NCBI GenBank assembly: GCA_963576735.1
Contig: OY755184.1
Span: 5,580,001 to 5,644,000 of the forward strand
Direction: 5' to 3'
DNA: 64,000 nucleotides
Source: Bedellia somnulentella
Lineage: Eukaryota > Arthropoda > Insecta > Lepidoptera > Bedelliidae
A program made the translations under genes and the position numbers. Under the pieces are notes generated by a model, which searched no databases, was not told the origin of the DNA, and saw only the letters and a list, made by a program, of their open reading frames with translations. Positions 26,301-38,300 of this stretch are shown here, piece after piece; positions within the stretch are counted from its first letter, which is position 1; the number at the start of each line of letters is the position of its first letter.

Positions 26301-29300
26301 CTCTCTTTTTGCCGCGCCGAGAAAATGTATCCTGCCATTTCATTTAGGCGGCCCAGGGCGCTTGCCTGAATATGTTGAGATCTTAATTGTCAAATTCTAA
26401 ATGTAATATAAATTGTCATGCTTGTGTGTGATAGAGAAATAAAAAAATATTGTATTAAACTACACAAATTTTAGTACTTTTGACTTCTTAAAGCAATTAT
26501 GTTAACCTATTCCATAACTAATCCCAAATATTCCAGCACTCCTGGGGTGCAACCCATGGTTTTTTTTAATAGATACTGTGCTTACCATCATTACAATTCA
26601 AATTTTTATTCTAAGCTATACGGTTTCAGCATTCAAGATATACCCACTGAATTTAATATGGAAACAGTGCCGCCAATATGCGAAAATGTCGTGGATAATG
26701 AAGACACAGAGGATACTATTGACCTTGTAAGTAACTATGTACATATATCGCTTCTTTTTTAAAAAGTAAGGCAAGTACAGCATAGAAGGATATTAAACAT
26801 ACTGTTAAGCACTTGGCTTTGGTCACTTAGGAAGATTTTCAGTAGTAACATATTGAGTAAATCATGAGTATATTTTTCGAAACCTTGTTTTCTTTTTTGT
26901 TTGGCGTCTACTAAACTTCAAATTTTTGGCTTGGTAGGGTATTTTATTGTAGATGCAATAAGTAGATCTTACTAATGCTAATACTTATGCTATCACCCAC
27001 ATTTCCAGAGGGAATACCCAGGGGTCTATTTTGGGACCTTTTCTAGAAGAATAAAATTCTATATATACATACATATACTCATGCCGTTAGTTCTCATTGG
27101 GGTATGCTTACTATCGATCGCCACTTACGATCCTGACTCGTGAATACCTCCTGATCTTCGTCTACATTCATCAATCTTGTCATACATGCTCACCACGATG
27201 AAACTACTCTTCAAACTTCGGACGCCTGTCTTTTAAGGACATTCTCTATTTGATCGAAATGTCCCCTTCGTGGTCATTACCTCTATAAATCAAAAAAAAA
27301 AAAGTCAAAAAGTTTATTCTTCAAAATTAAGTCAAAAACTATCATTTTTTGAAAGTCAAATTTATCATTAGTCCGTTGCTTCGGAAGGTGTTCGTAAAGA
27401 GAAGAAGCAACAAAGAAACTCTTTACATTCACATTTTTTCATTTTATCAAAACATGGTTTGTACAATTTCAGTTTATTAACATGTTTTTACTTTATAAAA
27501 GATTTTCTATTCGACAAAACCAAACGCTAGTTTGAAATAATAAAAATAAATTGTCCATCACAAAAAAACCAATCACATAACGTGAGAAGAAAAATCCTCA
27601 CCAGATAATTATTCCTGGGAATAACGAGGGAAGATTTGTAGCTTTACGGACACGGTCATGTGCGCGTTGGGTTCTTGTCGTTTAAAAAATCTTGAACACT
27701 GTAATAAGATTTCTCTAAAAGCATGGCTTTAATTGCCTTTTTAAAAGATGCCACAGGCAATTCCACTATATCAGAAGGAAGTTTGTTGAACATTTTCAGG
27801 GATAGTCCCATAAAGGAGTTACTTACTTTATTAAGTCTCCACTTCGGTACGTTAAGTTTGTCCTTATTTCGAGTGTTAAAAGTATGCCTATCACTAACTT
27901 TACTAAATTGGCCTATATTCTTTTTAGCATACATTAAATTCTCAAATATGTATTGGCAAGGGACAGTTAAAATGCCAATATCTTTAAATTTTTCACGCAA
28001 CGAATACCTCGACCTCAACATGTAAATAGATCGGATAGCTCGCTTTTGTAAGACGAAAACTTTATGAATATCAGCCGCTTTACCCCATAATAAAATACCG
28101 TACGACATAATACTATGAAAATAACTGAAATACACAATGCGAGCTGTTTCTATGTCTGCTATTTCTATAATCTTACGCACGGCATACGCTGCTGAGCTCA
28201 GCCTTCTAGAAAGTGTTAGTATATGGGGTCCCTATTGCAACTTAGAATCGATTATTATCCCTAGGAATTTTGTCTCTTTCACTAATTCTACTTTTTCACT
28301 GTCAATAACAATATTTGCCTCAACTTGCCTAACATTCGGTAAAGTAAATTTAATACATTTAGTTTTTTTGGCATTTAGAACCAGGTTATTTACAGTAAAC
28401 CAATGCAATACCAGTGAGATAGCTTTATTTACGTCGTCAAGAGATGTAGAGGATCTCGCTACATTAAATATTAAAGTTGTGTCATCTGCAAACATAACTA
28501 TCTCAGAATACTTTTGTACCATAAATGGTAAATCATTAATGTAAATCAGAAACAGTAATGGGCCAAGTATAGAACCTTGAAGAACGCCCATCCCTATTTC
28601 CGATCCTTCCGACGTGGTTCCATTAATATCAACCTTTAAAGTTCTTTTATTAAGATATGATGCCATTAATTTCAGTGCTTGCTCGTCAAAACCGTAATAT
28701 TTAAGTTTAATCAACGCTATTTCTTTTTTTACACAATCAAAAGCTTTTGTGAGGTTACAAAATATACCTAACGCATCCCGGGAGTTTTCCCATGAATTAA
28801 AAATATGTTTCATTAGTGACACTCCCGCATCTACAGTAGACCTACCTTTGGTGAAACCATATTGCTCGTCATGGAATATATTATGATTGTTGAAATATGA
28901 AAGCATTTGGTTGGACATGATTTTCTCAAAAACTTTACTGAGAACTGGTAAAATAGAAATAGGCCTATAATTGGTAAAGTCCTGACTATCTCCTGATTTA
29001 TGTAGTGGGATGAGCCTACTTAACTTCATACAGTCTGGAAATTCTCCTATATCCATACATTTATTAAAAAGTATCGTTAAATGGGGAGCGATTATATTTA
29101 TTATTCTGTTTCCTGACATTCCTGTTATGTCTTCGGTTTTTTTAAGATAAATAGTTTTAAAATTTTTAATTATATCATTACTTTCAACATACTTGAAAGA
29201 AAACTGTGCTGTTGTTTTGGTAACATTTTGTTCCAACAACTTCCCAATCCCTTCACCAATTAACTTCCATCCAATGTGCCCTAACAATCTCAACATTCCT

Positions 29301-32300
29301 TTTTTATTCTAGTTCTCACTCGATCACATGACCTAACATTACATTTCTGAGGGACCTCATCTCTACTGCATTCACTCCGCTCATATGCTTCTTCTCCCAC
29401 ACCCAATATTCACTGCGTTCATTCATCATTCATTCATAAGCGTAGAAACTCGAACACCATCATGCACTGCTATTAATTCTTCATTCGATATCATGTTCAT
29501 CGATCGATCAATTGTTCGCCTTTCTTACAATCAATCGCAATCAGGATTCTGTCACATTTTTCTGTCTCAAACAAAAACCATGGTTTTGGTTTTATCGACA
29601 TTCAACCTCATATCTAAGTGTTTCTATATACCGCTGATATTTTTAACAGTACACTCGATTCGAAAAAGCTAATTTATGCAAACGATCTGCAATTATAATG
29701 TATCGGGTCTAACTAGTAAGGTGATTACTGATGGTGTCCTTACAGCTCCTTTAGCAGCGGCAGCTTTCTTTTGCCCTGAAAATATTGTCTAGTCCTGAAA
29801 CGTAGCAAGTCGAAGTATATAAATATATACATACGGACATATATTCCACAAATATTATGATTGTATAATGGGATAGTAACTTAACAATATATCTAATACA
29901 TTTAATAATACACATATAAATCACATACAATACTAAGAAACAATCATTTACGCTCATCACATAAATGATGTTCTCAGTGGGGATCTAACGACGAACGATC
30001 GATCGACCGAGAAGCTAGTCACCTATCCACTGGGCCATGAGCGTCGTCATATGGTACTTGGGACTGTACGAATACGATACGGGAATCTGATGACGGTTGA
30101 TCTTACGACCAACGACGAATCAGGGGACAGCCCATAAAATGGATGGGGTTAAAAAAGGTTTTGATGGATGAGGAACTATAGTTTCTAAATCTCATGTATG
30201 ATTCGGTGATATTACCAAGATTGAACTACTTAAAATTTTGGCGCGAGTGGTCACTTGAGGCTGCTTTGATTTGCTTAATTGTTTAGTAATAATTCTCACA
30301 TGAGGTTCATTCAAAATAATAATTACTTTAATATAGTCTATGGCACTTTCATATTTGATTGTTCACAGAACATAACATATAACATAACATAAACGTTCAC
30401 GCCGAATATCCCCGAAGGGGTTGGCAGAGGTACTCATACTTCTGAACATCACGTGACTTTGTCACCTGGTGTTCAGAGTACCCACGTTTTGCATGGACAG
30501 TGTACTCACGTGATAGGGGGCAGGCCTATCGCCGTTTTGTACGAATACACTGTCACATGACGAAGTACAACTCAGCCATGTGGGTTTCCTCACGATGTTT
30601 TCCCTCACCGGTAACAACCATGATAAATTAACCACACATATGTCTTTAGAAAAGACAAATTGGTGAAGGCCTGACCCAGGATTCGAACACTAGTCGTTTG
30701 CACGATAACCGAGTGTTCTACCCACTCGGCTATCACGGTTGTTCACAGAAGTTGATTGAATGTGTTCGTAACGCCTCTCCTCGCCTTCCTCTTAAGTTTT
30801 ACAAGACCAAACTTTTGAAAATACAGGCACCTAGGAACTAAATCCAGCTACGCTACTTATCAGTGCAGTTCGGCATGAATCTCGTTCACCAATGCATCGT
30901 TCTGCTGTGTTTCGAGGCAGTATCAGGTTCACAGGTTGCAAGTACTGGAATGATCTCCCACTACATAATATACATAATACTCGGAATACAACTACATACA
31001 TACTTAATCTCACGGCTACGAATCCCTAGCGGGGGTAGCCAGAGCTAAGGAATTAGAAATTCCTCAATGGTAGTTGAGTTAGGAAAAGATAGTAAAATAA
31101 AGGTTGTTGATGATGAGTCTCCTACTGCATTGCCCAAAAATTCTTAAAAATCCCCTTTTCTCGTTAGTCGGCTCTTACATCCATGGGAAGAAATGGTGTA
31201 GTGCTATTATAAGCTGACACTACACGGCAATACAACTAGTTATAATTTAGATATAAGCAGTAGTAAGATAACAAAAATATAAACCTTAGTTTTTGCGCTA
31301 ATGTTTTTGTTTTTTATTTGAAATTTTGTTACCTTTTTGCAGGAACAGTTACTGCAAATAACAATGGACGAGCAGCAGAACAAATCAAAGCACAAGAAGC
31401 ACAAAAAACACAAGAAGTCAAAAAAATCTGCTATCACTCTTGATGAGTTTTTAAATATGAATAAAGATATGTTTGGAGAAGAAGTTGATGTCCATGGTAT
31501 TGAAGAAGTTCCATCACAAGTAGTAAATAAAAGTCTCAAAATAAGAGCAAAACCCAAGAACCCTTCTGAAATGACATCATTACCCAAAGCTGATATAGAG
31601 AAGCTAAAACAATGTGGAGTGACCATTAAAAACAAAACTTTTAATAAAGTGAGTATTCACCCTGGAGTGAAAATTACAAAAACTATGAAGGTTCCGGCAC
31701 CCCCTTTGCAGAAGCCGATTAGGAAGCCTGAGGTTAATTCACAGCTTTCTAACAATGAAATATTGTCTAAATTAAGTGGAATAAGTGTTGTTAAGAAAAA
31801 TATAAACACAAATATACCTACAGATGATGTGGTATCTGACAAGTGTCATGACGAAAATGAAGATACTGAAAAAAATGCCATGACTCCGGAAGCACCAGAA
31901 AATGCTAGCACTGATATTGAAACAAAAGATACAAATTTGAAAACAACTGAAGAAAATGATGACAAGGTATCAATGGATTTACCAACTGAAGATGGAAATG
32001 AGAATGTCAACACAAATGTAGAACCAAATAATATAAGTGACGAAAAACTAGAAATTTTCAAGAACTTTTCTTCAGAAATTACTATCAAGAGCCAACCTAA
32101 ACCAGTTTCCAAGACAGATTCAAATGATACCAATAGTGATGTAACAAGTAATGAAGATATCAATATAGAAACTACTACACAACAAGTTATAACCAAAAGC
32201 AGTTTTAAAGATAATGACCTAAATGAAATTGATAAAATTCATGCAACTCCTATTAGTAGTGATATGTCAACTTATAAATTAGTAAATACATCACAATTAA

Positions 32301-34741
32301 ATGCTCCAAAAATACAAGAATGTGAAGTTAGAATAGAGAGACTTCAAACGGCACCTTACATAGAATTTCAAGATTCAAAAAACGAAGTCATGAGTGAGGA
32401 TGAGTGTGCTGAAAATAAAGTATGCGAAAATTTGCCACATACTAAACTGCAAAACCTAAGCAAATCTTTGACAATTAAACCCACAAAACTAATTACATCA
32501 CCAAGTACTGTTACGGAATCACAGCAAGGCAACAACACAATATCTACACCTACTGTACAAAGAGTTTCTGTCAACCCAATTTCTAATCTCTCAAAAGAAC
32601 TGACAATTAAGTCCTCACCAAAAAATATCCCAAGCAGTATAAATGTTCATAATACTACCAATATTGAGAGTATAAATAAAACTTTCGAATCCAAACCTAA
32701 TCAATCTGAAGTGGATTACGACAGTTCCGGTGAAGCATTTCACGATACAGACGATGAAGATTTCTATACTGACACACCAGAGACAAAACATACAATTACA
32801 CAAAAAAATTCGACCTCTATTATGATTTCAGATTCCACCATTAATATTCCTGTTGAAAATAATTCAACCAGCGGTTTAAACAATGAAACAATGGGTTCAA
32901 AGCAGAGTCAAAATCCTAATGTCACTAATACTCGAAATAATGAAGTCAAAAACGTCCTTCAAATGCTAAGTAAAAATGTTACTATAAAGCAAACTAATTC
33001 TCTTAAATTACATAAATCAGAAGCAACCCAAAATGGAAATAATTTATTATCTAAAAATGATGAAGTTAAATCGAAATCCGTACCCGTAAATATGAGCAGT
33101 ATAAAAACATTTGGCAAAGATATTATCATAAAAACAATAAATAAACCCTCAGTAGAAACAACCTTCAAAGAATCAGAAGTGTTAAGTATTGATGACTCTG
33201 ATAGTAATGACTCTCAAAGCTTCGAAAATCAGATAAAGGTAAATAAAATAGAAACAAACCGAGCTGAATTAAATGAACAGCAGAGTAAAACCACTACACC
33301 AGCTTCAGGGTCCAGCATTGCCATGAAACAGAATAGTCAAAAAGCTGTGAAACGCAGTATTGTTCCTGTCACTACAGAACAGACTCACAGTTCCATTAAT
33401 AACATTATTTTGAATAGACAAGCAAACATTCAAACAAAAATCGTAAGGCCTGGGCAAAGTTTTCAAGCTAAAGTTCCTATGATGACCCATGCACAAATTA
33501 GACAAAAGAATAATTCGAATCCAAAACAAACTAATACCATGCTGAAAGATTTTCATATTAACAGTAGCAGTGACGATGATTTTGATCATAGTGATAAAAA
33601 ATATATTACCAACTATGAACCTTGTGAAGAAAATGAAGATCATATTGGTGATTTCGATGAAGTAGAGAACAGTGATGACGATATGGAAGGTCAATTAGAT
33701 AATCATGAATTAATGATAAATAAATTGATGCAAGAAAACCACAACTTATCGATAAAATGTAACAAACCCACAAAGTTGCACACCAACATCAACCATCTTA
33801 ATCCTATGAGTAGAAAAAGAGAAAACAGTGATAATCCACAAAAAACCCCAATAAAACAAATGAAAGAAGATCAAGAGTTTGATGATACAGACATGGACTC
33901 TCGATCAACAAACTCAATAGCAAGTAATATAAATAAACAACAAATAGTTAGTCAAGCTATTAAAAAAAATGTAAGGACTGTTGCGACTAAAACAATTGTA
34001 GAAGAGATTACAACAACAGTGACAAGAACTATTAAAACTGTTAATCATAGCGCAACCGAGGAAATCTCTACTAATCAAAGTCAAATGAAGATTGCATCTA
34101 AACCAAATACTGAAGTGAGCAAGTTTAGCTCAAAGGTCAAGCCTGGAACACAAATAAAGAATTTTCAAAGCTCAGCAATTAGGCCTGCAAATCCAGGACA
34201 AACTAGAATTCGTCCTACTTTAGCAGCCAATAGCCAAAATCTATTAAATAAAACTGTTTCTGTAAGACCTGCTAGAACTCCAATTAGAGCAGGAATTCGT
34301 CCTGTAATACCAAGTGGCACTGTTGCAATTAGGAAGCCTTTAAATAGTGCAAATGCTCAGTCACAACAACTTAAGATATCACCTTACGCTATGAAAACCT
34401 TAAGTCAAAACAAACATAGAATGGCACTTCCACCAAGTGGTGCTAAACATGCTTCAGAACATATTGTATCGAAAAGTCAAACATCCACTTCTTTAAGTTT
34501 TAAGTCGAACACTGAGTTTACGAGTATGCAAAAGCAAAATACAGCGGTTAGTAAGCAAGTGGTTCAAAAAACACAAATCCAAACGAACACTCAAAGTGTA
34601 AACACTGCCAGTAGTAAAATGTTAGAAGCCATCCAAAAATTACAAATGCAAGGTCTGGTTGTGAAAAAACCAACGTTGGAATCAAACTTTGAAGACAGCT
34701 ATTCTGATTGTGACGAGCCTGATCCTACAGGTTTAGGATAG
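23367..34741 (+). CDS. Six-finger C2H2 zinc-finger protein with long repetitive tail
   Basis: Exons 23367-23446, 23532-23760, 24026-24214, 25880-25945, 26023-26174, 26537-26726 and 31343-34741 join in frame with GT/AG borders, giving 1434 residues. Six C2H2 fingers with 12-residue spacing fill residues 1-230: CILCNDSF, CDVCSEMF, CCWCGKLF, CDPCGVEF, CCFCGEEF and CPLCDAVF. Fingers 3 and 5 are split by introns. The 1132-residue last exon begins with a lysine/histidine patch (KHKKHKKHKKSKK), a likely nuclear signal. A Ser/Thr/Asn-rich tail follows, with acidic patches (DDEDFYTDTPE, SSDDDFDHSD) and a repeated motif near residues 674 (LSKSLTIK), 718 (LSKELTIK) and 844 (LSKNVTIK), with looser copies at 544 and 892. 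It is probably a nuclear DNA- or RNA-binding regulator. I do not recognise an ortholog. The 4.6-kb last intron is the least certain join. Confidence 0.87.
24320..24540 (-). repeat. R1 copy in zinc-finger gene intron
   Basis: A reversed R1 from ataaatcccaaaaaggggta to aaattggcactacaaggaag. A second, more diverged reversed piece follows at 24595-24745. Confidence 0.7.
24780..25022 (+). repeat. R1 copy, nearly complete
   Basis: It runs from tgtagtgtcggcttagaata to gggatttatagccgtgagtg and then tatgtatgtatg. It is a good reference copy for R1. Short scraps of R1 also lie at 12431-12515, 44545-44625 and 54365-54450. Confidence 0.8.
25660..25835 (-). repeat. R1 copy in zinc-finger gene intron
   Basis: A reversed and partly deleted R1: cctcagccactttggaacat, gggtctccaaccgctacacc, then cgccttttacgaac. 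It ends just before the acceptor of the exon at 25880. Confidence 0.6.
27065..27290 (-). pseudogene. LINE E fragment, left part
   Basis: This is the 3' end of LINE E (ttagttctcattggggtatg, ctacattcatcaatcttgtc, cttcggacgcctg). It breaks off near 27290 and the rest resumes at about 29245, because LINE C has inserted into it. Confidence 0.7.
27295..29245 (-). mobile_element. LINE C, CR1/Jockey-type element nested in LINE E
   Basis: This roughly 1.95-kb insert carries the reverse transcriptase described below, followed on the minus strand by about 360 bases of 3' untranslated sequence and a T-rich/A-rich end (caaaaaaaaaaaagtcaaaa on the plus strand at 27293). LINE E sequence flanks it on both sides. 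Its 5' end is truncated. Confidence 0.75.
27656..29245 (-). pseudogene. Reverse transcriptase of LINE C with stop codon and motif A change
   Basis: One reading frame gives YRPISILPVLSKVFEKIMS, FTKGRSTVDAGVS, motif A GIFCNLTKAFDCV, GVLQGSILGPLLFLIYINDL, motif C EIVMFADDTTLIF and a C-terminal part with ILLWGKAADIHKVFVLQKRA and VPCQYIFENLMYAKK, ending LLEKSYYSVQDFLND. Two defects are visible. A TAG at 28229-28231 sits where Trp is usual, with the frame open on both sides. The catalytic Asp of motif A is replaced by Asn (codon 28754-28756). The first residues after 29296 belong to LINE E, not to this element. Confidence 0.8.
29245..29680 (-). pseudogene. LINE E fragment, right part
   Basis: Continues LINE E from the junction (caatgtgccctaacaatctc, equivalent to the FGHIERM block) through a frameshifted reverse transcriptase region that includes KPKPWFLFE-like and YERSECSRDEVPQKCNVRS phrases. 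It is more decayed than the 18140-18540 copy. Confidence 0.6.
29960..30045 (-). repeat. tRNA-like SINE head, degenerate
   Basis: The minus strand has catggcccagtggataggtg, resembling a pol III A box, followed by gtcgttagatccccactgag in place of a proper B box. Probably a decayed SINE distinct from SINE-T. Confidence 0.4.
30371..30738 (-). mobile_element. SINE-T, complete copy with 12-bp target duplication
   Basis: The flanks are identical: ttgttcacagaa at 30359-30370 and 30739-30750. On the minus strand the element begins ccgtgatagccgagtgggta (A box), then gtgttcgaatcctgggtcag (B box GTTCGAATCC). The family body follows, and it ends with an acataacat-type tail. It is a tRNA-derived SINE of about 368 bp that needs a LINE for movement. 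Fragments lie at 10656, 19545, 37062, 51641, 52490 and 57225. Confidence 0.9.
31010..31235 (-). repeat. R1 copy just before the last zinc-finger exon
   Basis: A reversed R1 from ctcacggctacgaatcccta to taagctgacactacacggca. It ends about 110 bases before the acceptor at 31341. Confidence 0.7.
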
Positions 34742-34780
34742 AAGTAGGCTAAGTAATATTGAATAAGTAACTGTATAGTC

Positions 34781-34786
34781 ATTAAA
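34781..34786 (+). terminator. Poly(A) signal ATTAAA for the zinc-finger gene
   Basis: ATTAAA lies 40 bases after the stop codon. A second candidate (attaaaattt) lies near 34840. Either is plausible; no transcript end can be seen from sequence alone. Confidence 0.45.
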
Positions 34787-34859
34787 CAATGTGTGTGTAT
34801 ATGAGTAAGCAGTGTTAGGAAATGATGTATGTAAGTTATTATTAAAATTTATTAATGTC

Positions 34860-35527
34860 TCTCACAACTCGCATTTTTATTCCCAATTTACCTATCTCAA
34901 CTTGTTTAGGCTGAACTAAAAATAAAACTATCAACTTGTTATATTTCATCAAATTTATTTTATTCGTAACGAGTTATATACTATATAAAATTATTTCAAC
35001 CCCCAAATTAAATTGATTATTCATAAATAGCAGACTATGTTTTGTCAGTTTATAATTAAGACTTCGCATCCGGTTTTATTTGTCTCCATCTTTGTTCCTG
35101 AAACAAATTACACCTTGTTTTTTTACATTGTAGAACTTTTAGGCGGTGTAATGCCAATAGCTAACTTAAATACTTGAGTCAGTATCACATTGATGGCTAC
35201 AATACAGTTGAAGCTACATGCAGACACGTATTAACAAACTATATACTTACCTTCAATTGAACAACCACAAAGTTACGCTAACATGCATATTATTTTGCGA
35301 GCCCCTGATTCTCTTATCGAATTAACACACGACCGCGCTCTGCCTATGACAAACCTAACTTCAATGGCAAAGAGAACCAATTCGGCAGTGTAAGAGCTGT
35401 CTACGGACTTTTTTAACGAAATTTTTTCAAGAATTCATATATTTTAACATGTATAAAAAACTAAAACTAGTTATAAATCTGGTTGACCTTCTATATCCGA
35501 GGCGGCGGGTGATCGTGTGTTAATACC
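34860..35527. other. Intergenic; possible short spliced frame on the minus strand
   Basis: No firm gene. A 42-base minus-strand exon (35097-35056) has a good acceptor (tttgtttcag) and reads EQRWRQIKPDAKS then stop. Upstream, a strong donor (ttgaag|gtaagt, exon end 35251) lies in the same register (NFVVVQLK). The two would join in frame, but no start codon or further exon was found. Confidence 0.25.
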
Positions 35528-35531
35528 TTAA

Positions 35532-36522
35532 CCCTCAAGCACTGATACCTTGTTTTTTGTCATTAGTACTGATGTAGGTCCCTGAGACTCCCATAGAGAA
35601 AAACATTAAAATTTTACCAAAAGAAATACTTTTATAATGAATTATTTATTAAACTTTTAAAGATAGTACAGAGCAGTGTTTTAACATTAAATTATAAAAC
35701 ATTTTAAACAAATTTTAAATTTTAAAGGAACTTTCAATATCAACACTAATTAAATGCACATTTTCAGTTCTTAAACTAAATAAAATAAAAAATAAATAAA
35801 AATATCTTCTTAAATCAACAAAAACATAATCTTATCTTACTAGTCTTTGTAATTCAGCCTTATTTTTTAACAATCAAGAACACAAAAAAAAATTACTTTA
35901 GTTAAACTTTACTTCATTTTTGGATAATGCAATTAACACATGCTGGCCTCGAGCAACTTTAACAAATAGTAGTAGTAACCCGACCTCGACTGATTAATAG
36001 TGGCAACAGATGAGCTAAGAACATGATCCAAGGGCTCAATATCATCTGCAGCTGTTTCCAGTTCCGTGTCGGACAGACTACATTCAGAATCGTCTTGAGA
36101 CTCCATGACCTCCATAACAAAATTTTCGTCGATGTCCGAATCACCGCTAAAATCATCATCTCCTTCACTAAAAAGCCACTCTTCTAATATTGCAGCTGAG
36201 GAAGGGTCTGACAAGTTAATTTCACGTGGTCGCCGTGAGCGAGAAGTACTTGGTTGCTCAGAATCCATCCAAAAAATAAAATTAATATTGTTACAAAATG
36301 TTACGTGCTCAATGACATAGGTCTGTGGGACCTACAAAAAAATTTCAAACTTCGATTCTAACCTCAAATATGCGCGAAGCGGCCCGTCCTCTTCACTGCT
36401 CGCGGCGTACTAACGAACTTGAAGGTAGACAAACGTACAACACGATCCGGTGCAGTAGAGCGAGACAGCGAGTGTTTTTTTTCGGCGCGGGAGTCTAATA
36501 GACCTATATCAGTGCTTAAGGG
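35532..36522 (-). mobile_element. piggyBac-type element, internally deleted
   Basis: TTAA target duplications lie at 35528-35531 and 36523-36526. The terminal inverted repeats are ccctcaagcactgatacc on the left and, in complement, cccttaagcactgatata on the right. Related sequences such as gtactgatgtaggtccctga occur just inside. At 991 bp it is much shorter than an autonomous element of about 2.5 kb, and it keeps only the start of a transposase. Confidence 0.88.
35933..36268 (-). pseudogene. piggyBac transposase N-terminal remnant
   Basis: A 111-codon frame starts MDSEQPSTSRSRRPREINL and continues with an acidic stretch (EGDDDFSGDSDIDENF), as in the poorly conserved N-termini of piggyBac transposases. 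The DDD catalytic core is absent. After about residue 95 the frame (SGYYYYLLKLLEASMC) no longer looks like transposase and probably marks the deletion join. The context between piggyBac-type ends supports the call more than the protein itself. Confidence 0.6.
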
Positions 36523-36529
36523 TTAACCT

Positions 36530-38120
36530 TAATGTAGATATAGGTTATCTGACTTTGTAACAAAAACATATTGAAATTAAACCAATATTATTCTGTCTCC
36601 TGGTTAATACTAAACATTTATTAACGAGTCGAACATTCATTAATATATTGAAGAAGCTTACTTAAGTTAATGAATGTGCTTTCTTGTTAAGTCAACAAAG
36701 TTATATCTAGGAGATGAATCGGACGACTGCCGCAAATTTTAATAGTCATTATTTATTGAAATTGAAACTTTTATTTCCTAAATTTTTAGTCTGCGCAGAC
36801 CTTTTTGGCTAAGGAATGGGAATAATCGCGCGGCTGGATAAGATGAATGGAGAAGGAAAACGGTAGGGTAGGAATAATTTGAAAGTAAGAGTGTCTTCCA
36901 AAGGAATGAACTACTTTCCAATTAAAATAGCCAATTTCGAAATTTTCGACCTTTTTTCGCTTAAAACAATATGGTAGAATCAAAAAAATGAAGCGAACCA
37001 AGCAATGTCGATGTAAGATTTTAAAAATACCGAATGTCTCTACTACCACTGCAACAAGATCATGGTTGTGGATGGTAAGATGAGGGAAAACGTTGCCAGG
37101 AAACCCACAATGATGAGCTCATGCTTAGTCATATGATAGTGCACTGTTGCAAAGCTAGTTTGGCTCCCCCCTACCACATAGGTAAAACTTTTCCAGCAAA
37201 TGCGACTACTCTTTTTTTATTCAAAATTATCAGAAATGTTCAGAAGTGTCTCGTAAAAAAATATGTTTCACTGTTTAATGTATTTATTTCTCGCTTCTTA
37301 TAGGTCAGTCAGATTTAAGTTATTTTGTTAAATATTTGTGAAGCAATTTAATATAATTTACGAAGGCATTGCTATGATGTATGTTTTGACTAGGATGTGT
37401 ATCTATAGAAATCGAAAGATATTTTTAAAATTCTTAGACAAAAACCATGTCATCGATATAGATATTTATCTGCTTTGTGTTCGACAACATTGTCAGAAAT
37501 GTCTGACAACAATCTGGGTCCAAAAGATAAATGAAGAAGCATTTTGGAAAACAACAATAAAAACATATTTGAGAAACTTCTGCCTTTCTGAAAGAATATC
37601 TTGTTTCGTCGTGAGCAAATTAGAATATGTTCGTGACTACCATATTTCCACTGCCAATTATTTTCAACCAGGCCTCAAATAATCCAAATCTAGCTATAAA
37701 ATTTCGCACTGTTTGTCTGAATAGTTTGCAACAGGCAGCGTCTGACCGAAGATTTATTCATGAGTGTTGATTTATATTATTGGCTAGTACAACTTCGCCC
37801 AGGAATTACTGCGTCAGCGTCAATTAAAGTATGGCGTCAGCATCGATGAAAGAACCGCTAATTCTGAACTTAGTAGATATTATTCTTAAATTACCTTATA
37901 AGAATAATATCTACTACGCTACTATAATTGCATATTTTGTAAGGGATAAAGCGCTCGAAAAGTTACCTAGTTTGTCAAAAAATATGTTAAGTCAGAATAT
38001 ATAGTGGAAATCTTTGAGGGAGGCTCATGTTCGGCATTTAACGTCTATAGACTGTTGATGATGACGAAGAAAATATTTATAAACCGAATATCATAAACCT
38101 ATTCTTTGGTTCGTTAACAT
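36530..38120. other. No confident gene; SINE fragment, hairpin and one unexplained open frame
   Basis: 37062-37200 is a diverged SINE-T piece (catggttgtggatggtaaga to ggtaaaacttttccagcaaa). 37347-37682 is an open frame of about 110 codons (starting in-frame ATG near 37374) with no recognised motif. 37872-37888 and 37899-37915 are perfect 17-bp complements (agtagatattattctta) around a 10-base loop. Confidence 0.35.
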
Positions 38121-38124
38121 TGCG

Positions 38125-38300
38125 CCATTAGTTCTCATTGGGGTAGGCAGCGACTATCGATCGCCACTTCGTACATTCCTGTCACTGTAGTTTTGCTTAA
38201 ATCCATCAATCTTTTCTTCAAACTTCAGAGCTTTTTGCGCACACTCTCAATTTGTCAATTTCCTATCATCTATCCTCTCTATATGCCCAAACCATGGTTC
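38125..38300 (-). repeat. LINE E 3'-end fragment
   Basis: Contains ttagttctcattggggtagg, cttaaatccatcaatctttt and a ctctctatatgcccaaacca block, with an internal deletion compared with 18140-18540. Confidence 0.6.

Noticed and set aside
31846..32196. Minus-strand open frames under the zinc-finger tail exon
   Set aside because: They are opposite-strand shadows of a long AT-rich coding exon, hydrophobic only because they mirror Asn/Thr/Lys codons.
37347..37682. Open frame of about 110 codons as a host gene
   Set aside because: No recognised motif, no splice partner and no supporting signal; kept only as an unexplained frame.
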